From: Clostridia bacterium
Lineage (GTDB): Bacteria > Bacillota > Clostridia > Christensenellales > UBA1242
Reading direction: 5' to 3'
Length of the DNA stretch: 64,000 bases
NCBI GenBank assembly: GCA_900753315.1
Contig: CAADYP010000016.1
Location: 10,734-74,733 of the forward strand
The position numbers and the translations under genes are program-made. Within the stretch, counting starts at the first letter, position 1. Each line of letters opens with the position of its first letter. Positions 1 through 8,629 of this stretch are shown here, piece after piece. The notes beneath the pieces were generated by a model that made no database searches, was not told where the DNA came from, and was given only the letters and a program-made list of their open reading frames with translations.

Positions 1-316
1 GTTCGGTTTTAAAAATTTCTGCCTTAAAAGTGGCAAATTTTGGATTTTTTTCTATTTCATCAAATTTAAAAAATTGCAATCTTTCTCTTATGTCCAACAC
101 AAAAATTCTTCTCGACAAACTCAATGCCAAAACGATTTTTGAAATCAAAACATCACTGCCTGCGACATCGCCAACTTTTGGTGCACGCTTGTTTCTTCTT
201 ACTGAATCGTAAAAACTTGTAGTTGGGTCATTTTTCATTGTCTTATATGCTTCTACTGCAGCATCAAGATAATCAAAAAACAAAATTTCCTGTGTCAATT
301 CGTCTTTTTCTATCAT
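1..316 (-). CDS. Unknown protein, N-terminal 105 codons only (runs off the left edge)
   Basis: An open frame without stops runs leftward from an ATG at 314-316 to the window edge. It is preceded at 8-base spacing by a GGAG ribosome site (325-330) and by a promoter at 359-387. The visible protein begins MIEKDELTQE and is mixed-charge, with no signal peptide, membrane segment or motif I recognise. It is transcribed divergently from yebC. I cannot name a function. The start and frame are well supported; the family is unknown. Confidence 0.7.
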   Translation of the reverse strand, partial: MIEKDELTQEILFFDYLDAAVEAYKTMKNDPTTSFYDSVRRNKRAPKVGDVAGSDVLISKIVLALSLSRRIFVLDIRERLQFFKFDEIEKNPKFATFKAEIFKTE

Positions 317-358
317 AAAAAACACTCTCCAATGTGTGCTTATCGCACTCTCATATAT

Positions 359-387
359 ATTATAACATAAAGTTTTTATCGTTACAA
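359..387 (-). promoter_or_regulatory. Promoter of the leftmost gene
   Basis: On the - strand TTGTAA (382-387) and TATAAT (359-364) are separated by 17 bases. It lies back to back with the yebC promoter. Confidence 0.5.
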
Positions 388-408
388 TAGCAAAATTAAA
401 ATTTTCAT

Positions 409-437
409 TTGACAAGATTTAATTGATATATTATACT
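409..437 (+). promoter_or_regulatory. yebC promoter
   Basis: A consensus TTGACA (409-414) lies 17 bases before TATACT (432-437). The transcript would start near 444 and carry the AGGAG ribosome site just before the yebC ATG at 472. Confidence 0.65.
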
Positions 438-471
438 ATAGGAGTTATAAACAAAAAAATAGGAGATTATC

Positions 472-1200
472 ATGTCTGGACATTCAAAATGGCATAACAT
501 ACAAGCCAAAAAAGGTAAAACTGATGCCGCTAGAGGCAAAATATTCACAAAAATTGGAAGAGAAATCGCTGTCTGCGTAAAAATGGGCGGAGCAGACCCT
601 AACGTTAACAGCAAACTTAAAGACATCATTGCAAAAGCAAAGCAAAACAACATGCCAAACGATAGCATTGAAAGATCAATCAAAAAAGCATCTGGAGAAC
701 TCGCTGGGGTAAACTACGAATCAATTACATACGAAGGCTATGGTGTAGGTGGCTCTGCTGTTATTGTTGAATGTCTTACTGACAACAAAAACAGAACAGC
801 TGGCGATGTTCGTCACTCATTTGATAAACACGGCGGAAGTTTGGGCTCTACAAACTGTGTTTCTTATCTTTTCAACAGAAAGGGAATTGTTGTTGTAGTT
901 GATGTAGAAGATGTTGACACTTTGATTCTTGATGCGATTGAAGAAGGTGCAATTGACGTTGTTGAAGATGAGGATGCAGTTGAAGTTATCACAGAACCAA
1001 ATCAAGACGGAAAAATGCGTGAAGCACTTGAAAAGAAGGGTTACACAGTAATTTCTTCCGAAACAGCTCTCGTTCCTGATATGTATGTTGACTTAAATGA
1101 AGAACAACTTGGAAAATTCCAACGCATGGTTGATGCTCTTGAAGATTTGGATGATGTTCAAGAAGTTTATCACAATGTAAACCTTCCAGATGAAGAATAA
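472..1200 (+). CDS. yebC: YebC/PmpR (TACO1) family protein
   Basis: The 242-residue protein opens with MSGHSKWHNIQAKKGKTDAA and continues with the MGGADPNVN and NMPNDSIERSIKK blocks that define the YebC family; length is normal. Members were first annotated as DNA-binding regulators, and later work links YebC/TACO1 proteins to translation of difficult sequences such as proline runs, so the role here is left open. The start has an AGGAG site. It is followed by its own terminator and then ruvC, a common neighbour in bacteria. Family assignment is secure. Confidence 0.95.
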   Translation: MSGHSKWHNIQAKKGKTDAARGKIFTKIGREIAVCVKMGGADPNVNSKLKDIIAKAKQNNMPNDSIERSIKKASGELAGVNYESITYEGYGVGGSAVIVECLTDNKNRTAGDVRHSFDKHGGSLGSTNCVSYLFNRKGIVVVVDVEDVDTLILDAIEEGAIDVVEDEDAVEVITEPNQDGKMREALEKKGYTVISSETALVPDMYVDLNEEQLGKFQRMVDALEDLDDVQEVYHNVNLPDEE

Positions 1201-1250
1201 AACCTTTAAGTAATAAAACGACAATCGTTCAAAATCAGTTTTAATTATTA

Positions 1251-1286
1251 AAAATAGCAGATGTTTTTGTCTGCTATTTTATTTTT
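1251..1286 (+). terminator. yebC terminator
   Basis: An 11-bp perfect stem (1251-1261 with 1270-1280) with an 8-base loop is followed by ATTTTT. It separates yebC from the ruv genes. Confidence 0.75.
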
Positions 1287-1380
1287 CCAACATTCTATTT
1301 TAAATATTTTTATCTTTAATTGCCCAAATTTTACTGTTTTAACAAAAGCGAACTAAAATGTTTTTATAAGCTGTTTTCAT

Positions 1381-1409
1381 TTGACAAAATAGTCAATATT
1401 TATTAAAAT
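1381..1409 (+). promoter_or_regulatory. ruvC promoter placed for a leaderless mRNA
   Basis: TTGACA (1381-1386), a 17-base spacer and TAAAAT (1404-1409) end six bases before the ruvC ATG at 1416. No Shine-Dalgarno sequence lies between, so transcription would start at or next to the A of the start codon. Confidence 0.6.
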
Positions 1410-1415
1410 TGTAAC

Positions 1416-1904
1416 ATGAGAATTTTAGGTATCGACCCTGGTTATGGGATTGTTGGATTTGGAATTATTGATACAGACAAAAATAATGCTGTTGTTGATT
1501 ATGGCGTTATTGAAACGCCAAAGGAAGAAACTTTCCCAGTTAGACTCCAACACATTGACGAATCTTTGCGTGTGATTTTTGAGACTTACAAACCAGATGA
1601 AGTTGCAATTGAAGAGTTGTTTTATTTCAAAAACCAAAAAACAGTCATTCAAGTTGCTCAAGCAAGGGGAGTTATTGTTCTTGCGAGCCAAAAATATTGT
1701 GGCAGAACTTTTGAATACACACCTATTCAAATTAAACAAGCACTCACCGGAAACGGCAGAGCAGACAAAAGACAAATGCAATTTATGGTTAAAAATGTTT
1801 TAGGGCTGGCTTCAATTCCAAAACCAGACGATGCTGCCGATGCCTTGGCAGTTGCATTGTGTCACAGTCAAATAAATCCTCGTCTCAATTTCAATATGAT
1901 GTAA
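1416..1904 (+). CDS. ruvC: Holliday junction endonuclease RuvC
   Basis: RuvC cuts four-way DNA junctions at the end of recombinational repair, together with RuvAB. The 162-residue protein begins MRILGIDPGYG, carrying the first catalytic Asp at residue 7. The EELFY block supplies the catalytic Glu and the C-terminal DDAADALAVA block the last acidic residues. This start is fixed by the conserved N-terminus even though no ribosome site precedes it; the promoter geometry suggests a leaderless message. ruvA and ruvB follow. Confidence 0.97.
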   Translation: MRILGIDPGYGIVGFGIIDTDKNNAVVDYGVIETPKEETFPVRLQHIDESLRVIFETYKPDEVAIEELFYFKNQKTVIQVAQARGVIVLASQKYCGRTFEYTPIQIKQALTGNGRADKRQMQFMVKNVLGLASIPKPDDAADALAVALCHSQINPRLNFNMM

Positions 1905-1975
1905 AATTGGAAAGAATTGACAAAATTTATTGAAAGTTAAAATTTTATTTTTTATGAAAACTTAAAGGAGAAATC

Positions 1976-2575
1976 ATGATAGCATTTTTGGTCGGCACTA
2001 TCGAAGAAAAAAGAGAAAACTTGCTTACTATGGATGTAAACGGGGTGGGCTATGAACTCTCAATCTCAAACAACACTCTGGTAAGTTTGCCTATGGAAGG
2101 TGAAACTGCAAGGGTTTTGACATATTTGCAAGTCAGCGAAAATACTGGCGTTTGCTTATATGGATTTGCTACAACTGAAGAAAAAGCCATGTTTTTGAAA
2201 CTTATAACTGTTTCAGGGATTGGACCAAAAATGGCAATAGGAATTTTGTCTGGCATGAAGCTTTCTGATTTGATAGTTGCAATCATTAACGAAGATAGCA
2301 ACATGCTTTCAAAAATCAAAGGTCTTGGAAAGAAAAGTGCCGAAAGAATTTGTTTGGAACTTAAAGATAAAGTTTCTACAAATGGTTTGGCGATTGAAAA
2401 CAACATTCAACTCTCTGGAAATTACAACGAGACTGCACTAAATGATGCTGTTGATACTTTGATAAATTTGGGAGTAAACAAAAACGATGCCTACAAACTT
2501 GCTCGTAGCAAAGCAACTGAAAACACAACAGCCGAAGAAATCATCTTGAAAGTTTTGAAAGAACTTGGCAGATAA
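1976..2575 (+). CDS. ruvA: Holliday junction branch migration protein RuvA
   Basis: RuvA binds the four-way junction and loads the RuvB motor. The 199-residue protein starts MIAFLVGTIEEK and contains the two helix-hairpin-helix motifs VSGIGPKMAIGIL and IKGLGKKSAERIC (about residues 79-125), then a C-terminal RuvB-binding three-helix domain. A clear AAGGAGAAATC ribosome site precedes the ATG. It lies between ruvC and ruvB, the usual order. Confidence 0.97.
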   Translation: MIAFLVGTIEEKRENLLTMDVNGVGYELSISNNTLVSLPMEGETARVLTYLQVSENTGVCLYGFATTEEKAMFLKLITVSGIGPKMAIGILSGMKLSDLIVAIINEDSNMLSKIKGLGKKSAERICLELKDKVSTNGLAIENNIQLSGNYNETALNDAVDTLINLGVNKNDAYKLARSKATENTTAEEIILKVLKELGR

Positions 2576-2620
2576 TAAAAACTTTTTGACTTTTGGCGTT
2601 TAAAATTAAAAACGAAACAT

Positions 2621-2685
2621 TTCACAAGTCACAAGATATAGTGTGTTACTCTTGTGAAGTAAATTGAATAATACACAAAATATAG
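2621..2685. repeat. Small inverted repeat plus one dispersed ATAATACACAAAATATAG unit
   Basis: In the ruvA-ruvB gap TTCACAAG (2621-2628) pairs with CTTGTGAA (2651-2658). The block at 2667-2685 matches a unit seen again near 9460, 24742, 26807 and 40415. Its role is unknown. Confidence 0.45.
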
Positions 2686-2698
2686 AAAAGGAAACGAT

Positions 2699-3709
2699 AT
2701 GGAAGATAGATTTATTACAAGCACAAAAAATTGGACAGATGCCGAAATCGAAAACTCACTTAGACCCACAAAACTCTCTGACTATGTAGGACAAGAAAAG
2801 GTTAAACAGAGTTTGGATATTTATATCAAAGCAGCAAAATCAAGAAAAGATGCTCTTGACCACGTTTTGTTGTATGGCCCACCAGGACTTGGAAAGACAA
2901 CATTGTCACATATTATTGCAAATGAACTCGGTTCACAGTTTAAAATCACATCAGGGCCTGCTATCGAACATGCCGCTGACCTTGCCGCTATTTTGACAAA
3001 CTTAAACAAAAATGATGTTTTGTTTATTGATGAAATTCACAGACTCAACAAAAGTGTTGAAGAAATTTTGTATCCAGCTATGGAAGACTTTGCTCTGGAT
3101 TTTATCGTAGGAAAGGGGCCTTCAGCAAAAAATATGCGTCTTAAAATCCAACCTTTCACTTTGATTGGCGCAACAACAAAAGCTGGTATGCTCACAAGTC
3201 CATTAAGAGACAGATTTGGTGTAATTTGTCGTTTGGAACTTTATGAAAATAACGAACTTCAAATCATTATCAAGCGTTCTGCAAAGATTTTGAACATAGA
3301 TATTGACGACCAAGCAAGTTTGGACATTGCAAAGCGTTCTCGTGGAACTCCACGTATTGCAAACCGTCTTTTGAAGCGTGTCAGAGACTATGCAGAAGTT
3401 TTGGGCTCTGGAAAAATCACAAAGGAAATTGCAGACCAAGCACTTGCAAAAATGGAAATTGATGATTTGGGACTCGACTTCATTGATAGAAAAATTTTGG
3501 AAAGTATTATTTACAAATTTGGCGGTGGGCCTGTCGGTCTTGACACTCTTTCAGCCACAATCAGTGAAGATGCAAGCACAATTGAAGATGTTTATGAGCC
3601 TTATCTCTTGCAGTTGGGATTTATTGCCAGAACTCCAAGGGGGCGTATTGCTCTTGAAAATGCTTACAATCATTTGGGAATTTCTTTCCCAGAAAATAAC
3701 AAAAAATAG
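2699..3709 (+). CDS. ruvB: Holliday junction branch migration ATPase RuvB
   Basis: RuvB is the hexameric AAA+ motor that pumps DNA through the RuvA-held junction. The 336-residue protein shows Walker A GPPGLGKTT near residue 62, Walker B as FIDEIHRL, sensor I as GATTKAGML and the arginine-finger region SPLRDRFG. A C-terminal winged helix follows (about 255-330). Ribosome site AAAGGAAAC. It ends 8 bases before queA, so the two are probably co-transcribed. Confidence 0.97.
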   Translation: MEDRFITSTKNWTDAEIENSLRPTKLSDYVGQEKVKQSLDIYIKAAKSRKDALDHVLLYGPPGLGKTTLSHIIANELGSQFKITSGPAIEHAADLAAILTNLNKNDVLFIDEIHRLNKSVEEILYPAMEDFALDFIVGKGPSAKNMRLKIQPFTLIGATTKAGMLTSPLRDRFGVICRLELYENNELQIIIKRSAKILNIDIDDQASLDIAKRSRGTPRIANRLLKRVRDYAEVLGSGKITKEIADQALAKMEIDDLGLDFIDRKILESIIYKFGGGPVGLDTLSATISEDASTIEDVYEPYLLQLGFIARTPRGRIALENAYNHLGISFPENNKK

Positions 3710-3717
3710 AGGATAAA

Positions 3718-4761
3718 ATGCAAAGAGAATTATTGCGTAGCACATATTATTATGATTTGCCAGAGGAGCAAATTGCACAAACTCCAATCGAACCAAGAGA
3801 CCACTCAAGACTTTTGTGCTACAACAGGAAAACAGAAAAAATTGAACATAAACATTTCTATGATATCTTGGACTTTTTAAAACCAGGTGATGTTTTGGTA
3901 GTCAACAACAGCAAAGTTTTGCCAGCAAGGTTGTTTGGTTTCAAATCAACAACTGGTGCAAAAATCGAAATTTTGTTACAAAAACGCATTGATTTGAAAA
4001 ACTGGGAAGTTATAGCAAAACCACAAAAAAGACTTGCTGTAGGAACTGAAATTGTTTTCAATGAAAATATTAAATGTTTCGTTACAGAAATTGGTGACTA
4101 TGGTTCTTGCAAAGTTAGATTTGAATATTCTGATGACAAGCCATTTGAAGCACATCTAATTGAAATTGGAACAATGCCACTTCCACCATATATCAAAGAA
4201 AAGCTTAAAAATCAAAACAGATATCAAACCGTTTATGCAAAAGTTGATGGTTCAAGTGCTGCTCCAACTGCAGGACTTCATTTTACCAAAGAATTGATTG
4301 AAAAAATCAAGGCAAAAGGCGTTGAATTTGTTGAAGTATTGTTGCATGTTGGACTTGGGACTTTCCGTCCAGTAAAAGAAGACAACATCAAAGACCACGA
4401 AATGCACAGTGAATATTTTGAAATTTCTCCGGAAGTTGCGGATACAATAAACAAAGCCAAAGCCGAAGGAAGGAGAGTTATTGCTGTAGGCACAACATCA
4501 ATCAGAGTTTTGGAAAGTGGTGTTGATGAAAATGGGAAACTTCAACCACAAAAGCGCGAAACAAAAATTTTCATATACCCACCATACAAATTTAAAATGG
4601 TAGATGCTTTGATAACAAACTTCCACTTGCCAGAGAGCACATTGATTATGCTTATCTCTGCTTTCATTGGTGACATAGACAAAACTTTGGATTTATACAA
4701 ACTCGCTGTAAATGAAAAATATCGTTTCTTCAGTTTCGGCGATGCAATGTTCATTGAATGA
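3718..4761 (+). CDS. queA: S-adenosylmethionine:tRNA ribosyltransferase-isomerase QueA
   Basis: QueA adds the cyclopentene part of queuosine to preQ1-modified tRNA, using S-adenosylmethionine as ribosyl donor. The 347-residue protein has the family blocks YDLPEEQIAQTP, PRDHSRLL, VVNNSKVLPARL, GSSAAPTAGLHFT and GLGTFRPV. A GAGG site overlaps the short gap after ruvB. The order ruvA-ruvB-queA-tgt is the one found in Bacillus. Length is normal. Confidence 0.97.
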   Translation: MQRELLRSTYYYDLPEEQIAQTPIEPRDHSRLLCYNRKTEKIEHKHFYDILDFLKPGDVLVVNNSKVLPARLFGFKSTTGAKIEILLQKRIDLKNWEVIAKPQKRLAVGTEIVFNENIKCFVTEIGDYGSCKVRFEYSDDKPFEAHLIEIGTMPLPPYIKEKLKNQNRYQTVYAKVDGSSAAPTAGLHFTKELIEKIKAKGVEFVEVLLHVGLGTFRPVKEDNIKDHEMHSEYFEISPEVADTINKAKAEGRRVIAVGTTSIRVLESGVDENGKLQPQKRETKIFIYPPYKFKMVDALITNFHLPESTLIMLISAFIGDIDKTLDLYKLAVNEKYRFFSFGDAMFIE

Positions 4762-4860
4762 AATATTAGATTTTCAATTTTACTTCAAATTTGATTTTTC
4801 AATGATTATTTATCAAATCTCAAACCAAACAAAATAAAAATCAAAAGGATAAAATTATAC

Positions 4861-5991
4861 ATGAAAGATGTAAATTTTAGTTATGAAATAATAAAAGAAT
4901 GTTCTAAAACTGGTGCACGAGCAGGCATTTTGCATACACCAAGAGGAGATATAAAGACTCCAGTCTTTATGCCAGTTGGCACACAAGCAACAGTAAAAGG
5001 TCTTAGACCAGAAGATTTAAATGATATGGGAGCACAGATTATTTTGTCAAACACATATCATCTTTTCTTGCGTCCTGGTGAAGACATTGTCGAGAAAGCA
5101 GGCGGGTTACACAAATTTATGAATTGGGAGAAACCAATACTTACAGATAGCGGTGGCTTTCAAGTTTTTTCATTGTCTGATTTGAGAAAAGTATCAGAGA
5201 AAGGCGTTGAATTTCGTTCGCACTTAAGTGGTGAAAAATTTATGATGACACCAGAACTCTGTATGCATATTCAAGAAGCATTGGATAGCGATATAAACAT
5301 GGCACTTGACCAATGCACAGAAGCGGGTGCAAGTTATGCCGAAGCAGAAAAAGCACGAGAACTCACAAAATCATGGCTTAAAAGATGCTATGAAGCACAC
5401 AATGGCGGAAACCATGTTCTTTTTCCTATTGTCCAAGGTAATATGTATAAAGACCTTCGTGCAAAATGCGTTGAAGACTGCAAACCTTATGCAAAATGCG
5501 GAATAGCAATTGGCGGACTTTCTGTTGGAGAAGAAAAATCAGTGATGTATGACATTTTGGATCTCTTAAATCCATTGCTTCCACACGATATGCCTAGATA
5601 TTTGATGGGCGTAGGGAGTCCTGACTGTTTGCTTGAAGGTTTTTCAAGGGGAGTAGATATGATGGACTGTGTTCTCGCAACAAGAATCGCAAGAAATGGA
5701 ACAGCATTCTCAAGCACTGGCAAAATGGTAATAAAAAATTCTTCTTTCAAAGAAGATTTTAGACCAATTGAAGAAGGTTGTAACTGTTATGCTTGCAAAC
5801 ATTTCAGCAGAGCATACATTAGACACTTAATCAATGCTGGAGAAATGTTAGGAGCAGAATTGCTTTCAATCCACAATCTCAGATTTTTGATTAGACTTGC
5901 AGAACAAAGCCGTGAAGCAATTTTGGGCGATTATTTTGCAGAATTCAAAGAAGACTTCTTGAGCAAATATAAAATCACATCTGCTTTTTAG
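4861..5991 (+). CDS. tgt: tRNA-guanine transglycosylase
   Basis: Tgt exchanges guanine 34 of GUN-anticodon tRNAs for preQ1, the step before QueA. The 376-residue protein carries the catalytic-site blocks TDSGGFQVFS and GVDMMDCVLATR (nucleophilic Asp). Its zinc site is CNCYACKHFSRAYIRHL with a downstream histidine (IHNLRF). Ribosome site AAAGGATAAAA. It closes the ruv-que operon and is followed by a terminator at 5996-6024. Confidence 0.97.
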   Translation: MKDVNFSYEIIKECSKTGARAGILHTPRGDIKTPVFMPVGTQATVKGLRPEDLNDMGAQIILSNTYHLFLRPGEDIVEKAGGLHKFMNWEKPILTDSGGFQVFSLSDLRKVSEKGVEFRSHLSGEKFMMTPELCMHIQEALDSDINMALDQCTEAGASYAEAEKARELTKSWLKRCYEAHNGGNHVLFPIVQGNMYKDLRAKCVEDCKPYAKCGIAIGGLSVGEEKSVMYDILDLLNPLLPHDMPRYLMGVGSPDCLLEGFSRGVDMMDCVLATRIARNGTAFSSTGKMVIKNSSFKEDFRPIEEGCNCYACKHFSRAYIRHLINAGEMLGAELLSIHNLRFLIRLAEQSREAILGDYFAEFKEDFLSKYKITSAF

Positions 5992-5995
5992 ATTT

Positions 5996-6024
5996 AAACC
6001 GCATCTTATCTTGCGGTTTTTCAT
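5996..6024 (+). terminator. Terminator of the ruv-queA-tgt operon
   Basis: AAACCGCA (5996-6003) pairs with TGCGGTTT (6012-6019), followed by a T-rich tail. Confidence 0.75.
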
Positions 6025-6402
6025 TTTGTAATTGACAAAAAGATCAAGTTTTAAAATATAATAGGGGTATTAAATTATAAACTTGATTTATTATCATTGT
6101 TGAATTAGCTTAAAACATGATACATTACACGAAAATTTTAAAGGCGACAACATTTTTGTTGCATAATACTCGAACCAAATCTATTCGCAAAAGACAGGTT
6201 TTGCGAATAGATAATACATATTTTGAGTATTATGCAATTTCTAACTACAAAATGTTGTATTATGCAATAAATCTTTTTTTACTTAACTCTTATAAATATT
6301 CATTTATTTTTTAATAAAATTTATATGTAATAATTTATCTTTTCAATATTGAAGATTTGCATACTACTATCAATTTTAACAACATAATAACAAAAACGCA
6401 CA
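6025..6402. other. Gene-free interval with possible promoter and nested inverted repeats
   Basis: No convincing protein gene is present. A 65-codon frame at 6117-6314 lacks a ribosome site and lies across inverted repeats. TTGACA (6032-6037) and TATAAT (6057-6062) are 19 bases apart on the + strand. A 9-bp inverted repeat (6043-6051 with 6079-6087) overlaps that promoter. The large nested repeat at 6147-6258 is listed separately. A small non-coding RNA ending at the terminator near 6473 is possible. Confidence 0.4.
6147..6258. repeat. Three-layer nested inverted repeat
   Basis: Three pairs of arms nest inside one another. ACAACATTTT (6147-6156) pairs with 6249-6258, TTGCATAATACTC (6159-6171) with 6225-6237, and CTATTCGCAAAA (6181-6192) with 6199-6210. 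The middle arm contains the GCATAATA motif found in many other gaps here. TTTTGCGAATA from the innermost arm recurs at 23612-23622. This could be a miniature mobile repeat or a structured RNA. Confidence 0.7.
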
Positions 6403-6475
6403 AAAAAACTTCTACATTTTGTTCTGTATCTAATTTAAAGTTAAAAATTAGATAATATCTGTAGAAGTTTTTTAA
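6402..6475. terminator. Bidirectional long-stem terminator
   Basis: AAAAAACTTCTACA (6403-6416) pairs with TGTAGAAGTTTTTT (6460-6473). Inside is a second stem, ATCTAATTT (6428-6436) with AAATTAGAT (6445-6453). T-runs occur on both strands, so it can end iscU transcripts from the right and any transcript from the left. Confidence 0.65.
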
Positions 6476-6499
6476 CATTATTTATTGATATTTTGCATA

Positions 6500-6958
6500 T
6501 TATTCTGCATCAGCCAAAGTTTCGTCTTCTTCAATAACAGATTTTGCTTTCTTTTTTGTTTTTCTTATTTCCGCTTTTGTTTCTTTTTCTTTGGTTTTAT
6601 AATAATTTTCGATTGCTGCACGAATAGATTCTTCAGCCAAAATTGAGCAATGAATTTTATGTAAAGGCAGATCTCCCATAATTTCCAAAACATCTTTGTT
6701 TGAAACTTTCAAAGCTTCTTCAATAGTTTTTCCTTTGATTAAATCGCAAGCAATATCTGTTGAAGCAATCGCAGCACAACACCCAAATGTCTTGAATTTT
6801 GCATTCTCAATCACCCCATCATCATTTATTTTTAAATACATCTTCATAATATCGCCACAAGCGGGATTTCCTACTTGACCAATCGCATTTGCGCCATGCA
6901 TTCCGCCTGCGTTTCGTGGATTTTGAAATCTATCCATCACCGTTTTGCTATAAAACAT
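6500..6958 (-). CDS. iscU: Iron-sulfur scaffold protein of the IscU/NifU type
   Basis: The scaffold receives sulfur from the cysteine desulfurase encoded just upstream and assembles Fe-S clusters. Its three ligand cysteines are visible in GNPACGD, FGCCAA and HKIHCSILA. The 152-residue chain has a roughly 30-residue Lys/Glu-rich tail (after ENYYKTKE) beyond the usual fold. The ATG follows the nifS stop by two bases and its GGAGG site lies inside the end of nifS, so translation is probably coupled. IscU and NifU-like names are both reasonable. Confidence 0.93.
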   Translation of the reverse strand: MFYSKTVMDRFQNPRNAGGMHGANAIGQVGNPACGDIMKMYLKINDDGVIENAKFKTFGCCAAIASTDIACDLIKGKTIEEALKVSNKDVLEIMGDLPLHKIHCSILAEESIRAAIENYYKTKEKETKAEIRKTKKKAKSVIEEDETLADAE

Positions 6959-6960
6959 AA

Positions 6961-8136
6961 TTAAATCCTCCCTGCTTGAATTGGTGAAATTGCTCTAAGT
7001 TTTGTTACGGCTTTTGCAATTTCATCTACGACATAATCAACATCAGATTTTGAAATGTTTGTTCCAAATGAGATTCTGATAGAACTTTGAGCAATCTCAT
7101 CTGGCACCCCCATTGCTTTCAAAACATGTGATGGCAACAATGATTTAGATGTGCAAGCAGATGCTGTAGAAACAGCAATACCAGCCAAATCCAAAAGCAT
7201 CAACAAAGATTCTCCTTCAATTCCGTAGAATGAAACATTTAAAATCGCATTTGATTTTTGATATTGATGTCCGTTTACTTGAAAAAATTCAACCTTTTCA
7301 GACAATTTCTCAAGGAAATATTCTCTTATGTTTTTAAGTTTTTTGTTGTTGATAATATAATTCCTTGTGGCAATTTCCATTGCCTTCCCAAAACCTGCAA
7401 TTCCTGGCACATTTTCAGTTCCAGCACGTTTTCCTCTTTCTTGACTGTTTCCACCAAATGTGATTGGTTCAATTCTTACACCATTCTTTACATAAAGTGC
7501 ACCAACACCCTTTGGTCCATGAATTTTGTGAGAAGACATTGACATCAAATCAATTTCCATATCTCTCACATCCATTTTGATGTGTCCAATTGCTTGAACA
7601 GCATCTGTATGGAACAAAATGTTGTAATCATGAGCGATTTTTGCAATTGCTTTGATGTTTTGAATTGTTCCAACTTCGTTGTTTACTGACATAATAGAAA
7701 TCAAAATTGTATCTTTTCTAATTGCATGCAAAAGTTCTGGAAGGCTAACCAATCCAGTTTTATCGACTGGCAAATATGTAATTTCATATCCTTCTTTTTC
7801 GAGTTGTTCACAAGCATGCAAAACAGCATGGTGTTCGATAGAACTTGTGATAATATGCTTACCTTTGTTTGCATAAGCATGAGCGATACCAATAATTGCC
7901 CAGTTATCTGATTCTGTTCCACCGCTTGTAAAGTAAATTTCATTGGATTTTTCAGCATTTATAGCATCTTTAATTCTGTCTCTAGCACGGTCAACAATAG
8001 ACATTGCATCTCTTCCAAAACTATGTATTGAGCCAGCATTTCCATAAATTGTATTGAAACAAGGCATCATTTCATTCAACACTTCATTTGAAACATATGT
8101 AGTTGATGCGTTATCCAAATAAATCTTTCTTTCCAT
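6961..8136 (-). CDS. nifS: Cysteine desulfurase (NifS/IscS family), Fe-S assembly
   Basis: This PLP enzyme removes sulfur from cysteine for the IscU scaffold. The start is set at 8136 (MERKIYLDNASTT) because a GAGGAAA site precedes it; an in-frame ATG 42 bases upstream has no such site. Of the 391 residues, the PLP-lysine block is SSHKIHGPKGVGALY and the catalytic cysteine lies in STASACTSK. A TTGACA promoter precedes the pair. No IscR-type regulator is adjacent. Confidence 0.95.
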   Translation of the reverse strand: MERKIYLDNASTTYVSNEVLNEMMPCFNTIYGNAGSIHSFGRDAMSIVDRARDRIKDAINAEKSNEIYFTSGGTESDNWAIIGIAHAYANKGKHIITSSIEHHAVLHACEQLEKEGYEITYLPVDKTGLVSLPELLHAIRKDTILISIMSVNNEVGTIQNIKAIAKIAHDYNILFHTDAVQAIGHIKMDVRDMEIDLMSMSSHKIHGPKGVGALYVKNGVRIEPITFGGNSQERGKRAGTENVPGIAGFGKAMEIATRNYIINNKKLKNIREYFLEKLSEKVEFFQVNGHQYQKSNAILNVSFYGIEGESLLMLLDLAGIAVSTASACTSKSLLPSHVLKAMGVPDEIAQSSIRISFGTNISKSDVDYVVDEIAKAVTKLRAISPIQAGRI

Positions 8137-8165
8137 TTGATTTCCTCTTTTTATATTATAATACA

Positions 8166-8194
8166 ATTTTAACACCAATAAAAAAGATTGTCAA
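8166..8194 (-). promoter_or_regulatory. nifS-iscU promoter
   Basis: On the - strand TTGACA (8189-8194), a 17-base spacer and TAAAAT (8166-8171) precede nifS. A leader of about 25 bases carries the ribosome site. Confidence 0.6.
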
Positions 8195-8262
8195 TAGTCA
8201 ACTTGAATTTTGACATCAACAATCATGCCTAAAATTTGCAAAAATTTAGGCTAAAAATGATT

Positions 8263-8571
8263 TTAAAGGTATTTTTTTATCATATCTTCGATATCTTTTT
8301 GCATCATAAGTCCGACTTGCTTTTCTTTTTGTTCTCCGTTTACAAAAAGTATCATTGTTGGAATACTCATAATTCCAAAACTTCTAGCCAATTTTTCATT
8401 GTCATCAACATCAACTTTGTAAATTTTAAAACCTTCTCCAAGTTCGTCTTGAACTTTTTCCAAAATTGGAGAAAGCATACGGCAAGGCCCACACCAAGTT
8501 GCAAAGAAATCAATCAAAACAACTCCATTTTTGGTTTTTTCTGCAAAATCTTTTTCGTTAATAATTTCCAT
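8263..8571 (-). CDS. trxA: Thioredoxin
   Basis: A single-domain thioredoxin of 102 residues with the active site ATWCGPCRML near residue 30 and the cis-proline block MSIPTMILF. It reduces protein disulfides in the cytoplasm. Ribosome site AGGAC. It sits 58 bases after tcdA in the same orientation and may be co-transcribed with it. Which thioredoxin paralogue this is cannot be told from the window. Confidence 0.93.
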   Translation of the reverse strand: MEIINEKDFAEKTKNGVVLIDFFATWCGPCRMLSPILEKVQDELGEGFKIYKVDVDDNEKLARSFGIMSIPTMILFVNGEQKEKQVGLMMQKDIEDMIKKYL

Positions 8572-8629
8572 TTTTAAGTCCTTTTTTTATTTAAATGCTT
8601 TGCTAATACAATAAGCAATAATTGTTTTA

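Noticed and set aside
6117..6314. 65-codon frame in the tgt-iscU gap
   Set aside because: No ribosome site; the frame runs across three nested inverted repeats and its composition is that of non-coding AT-rich DNA.
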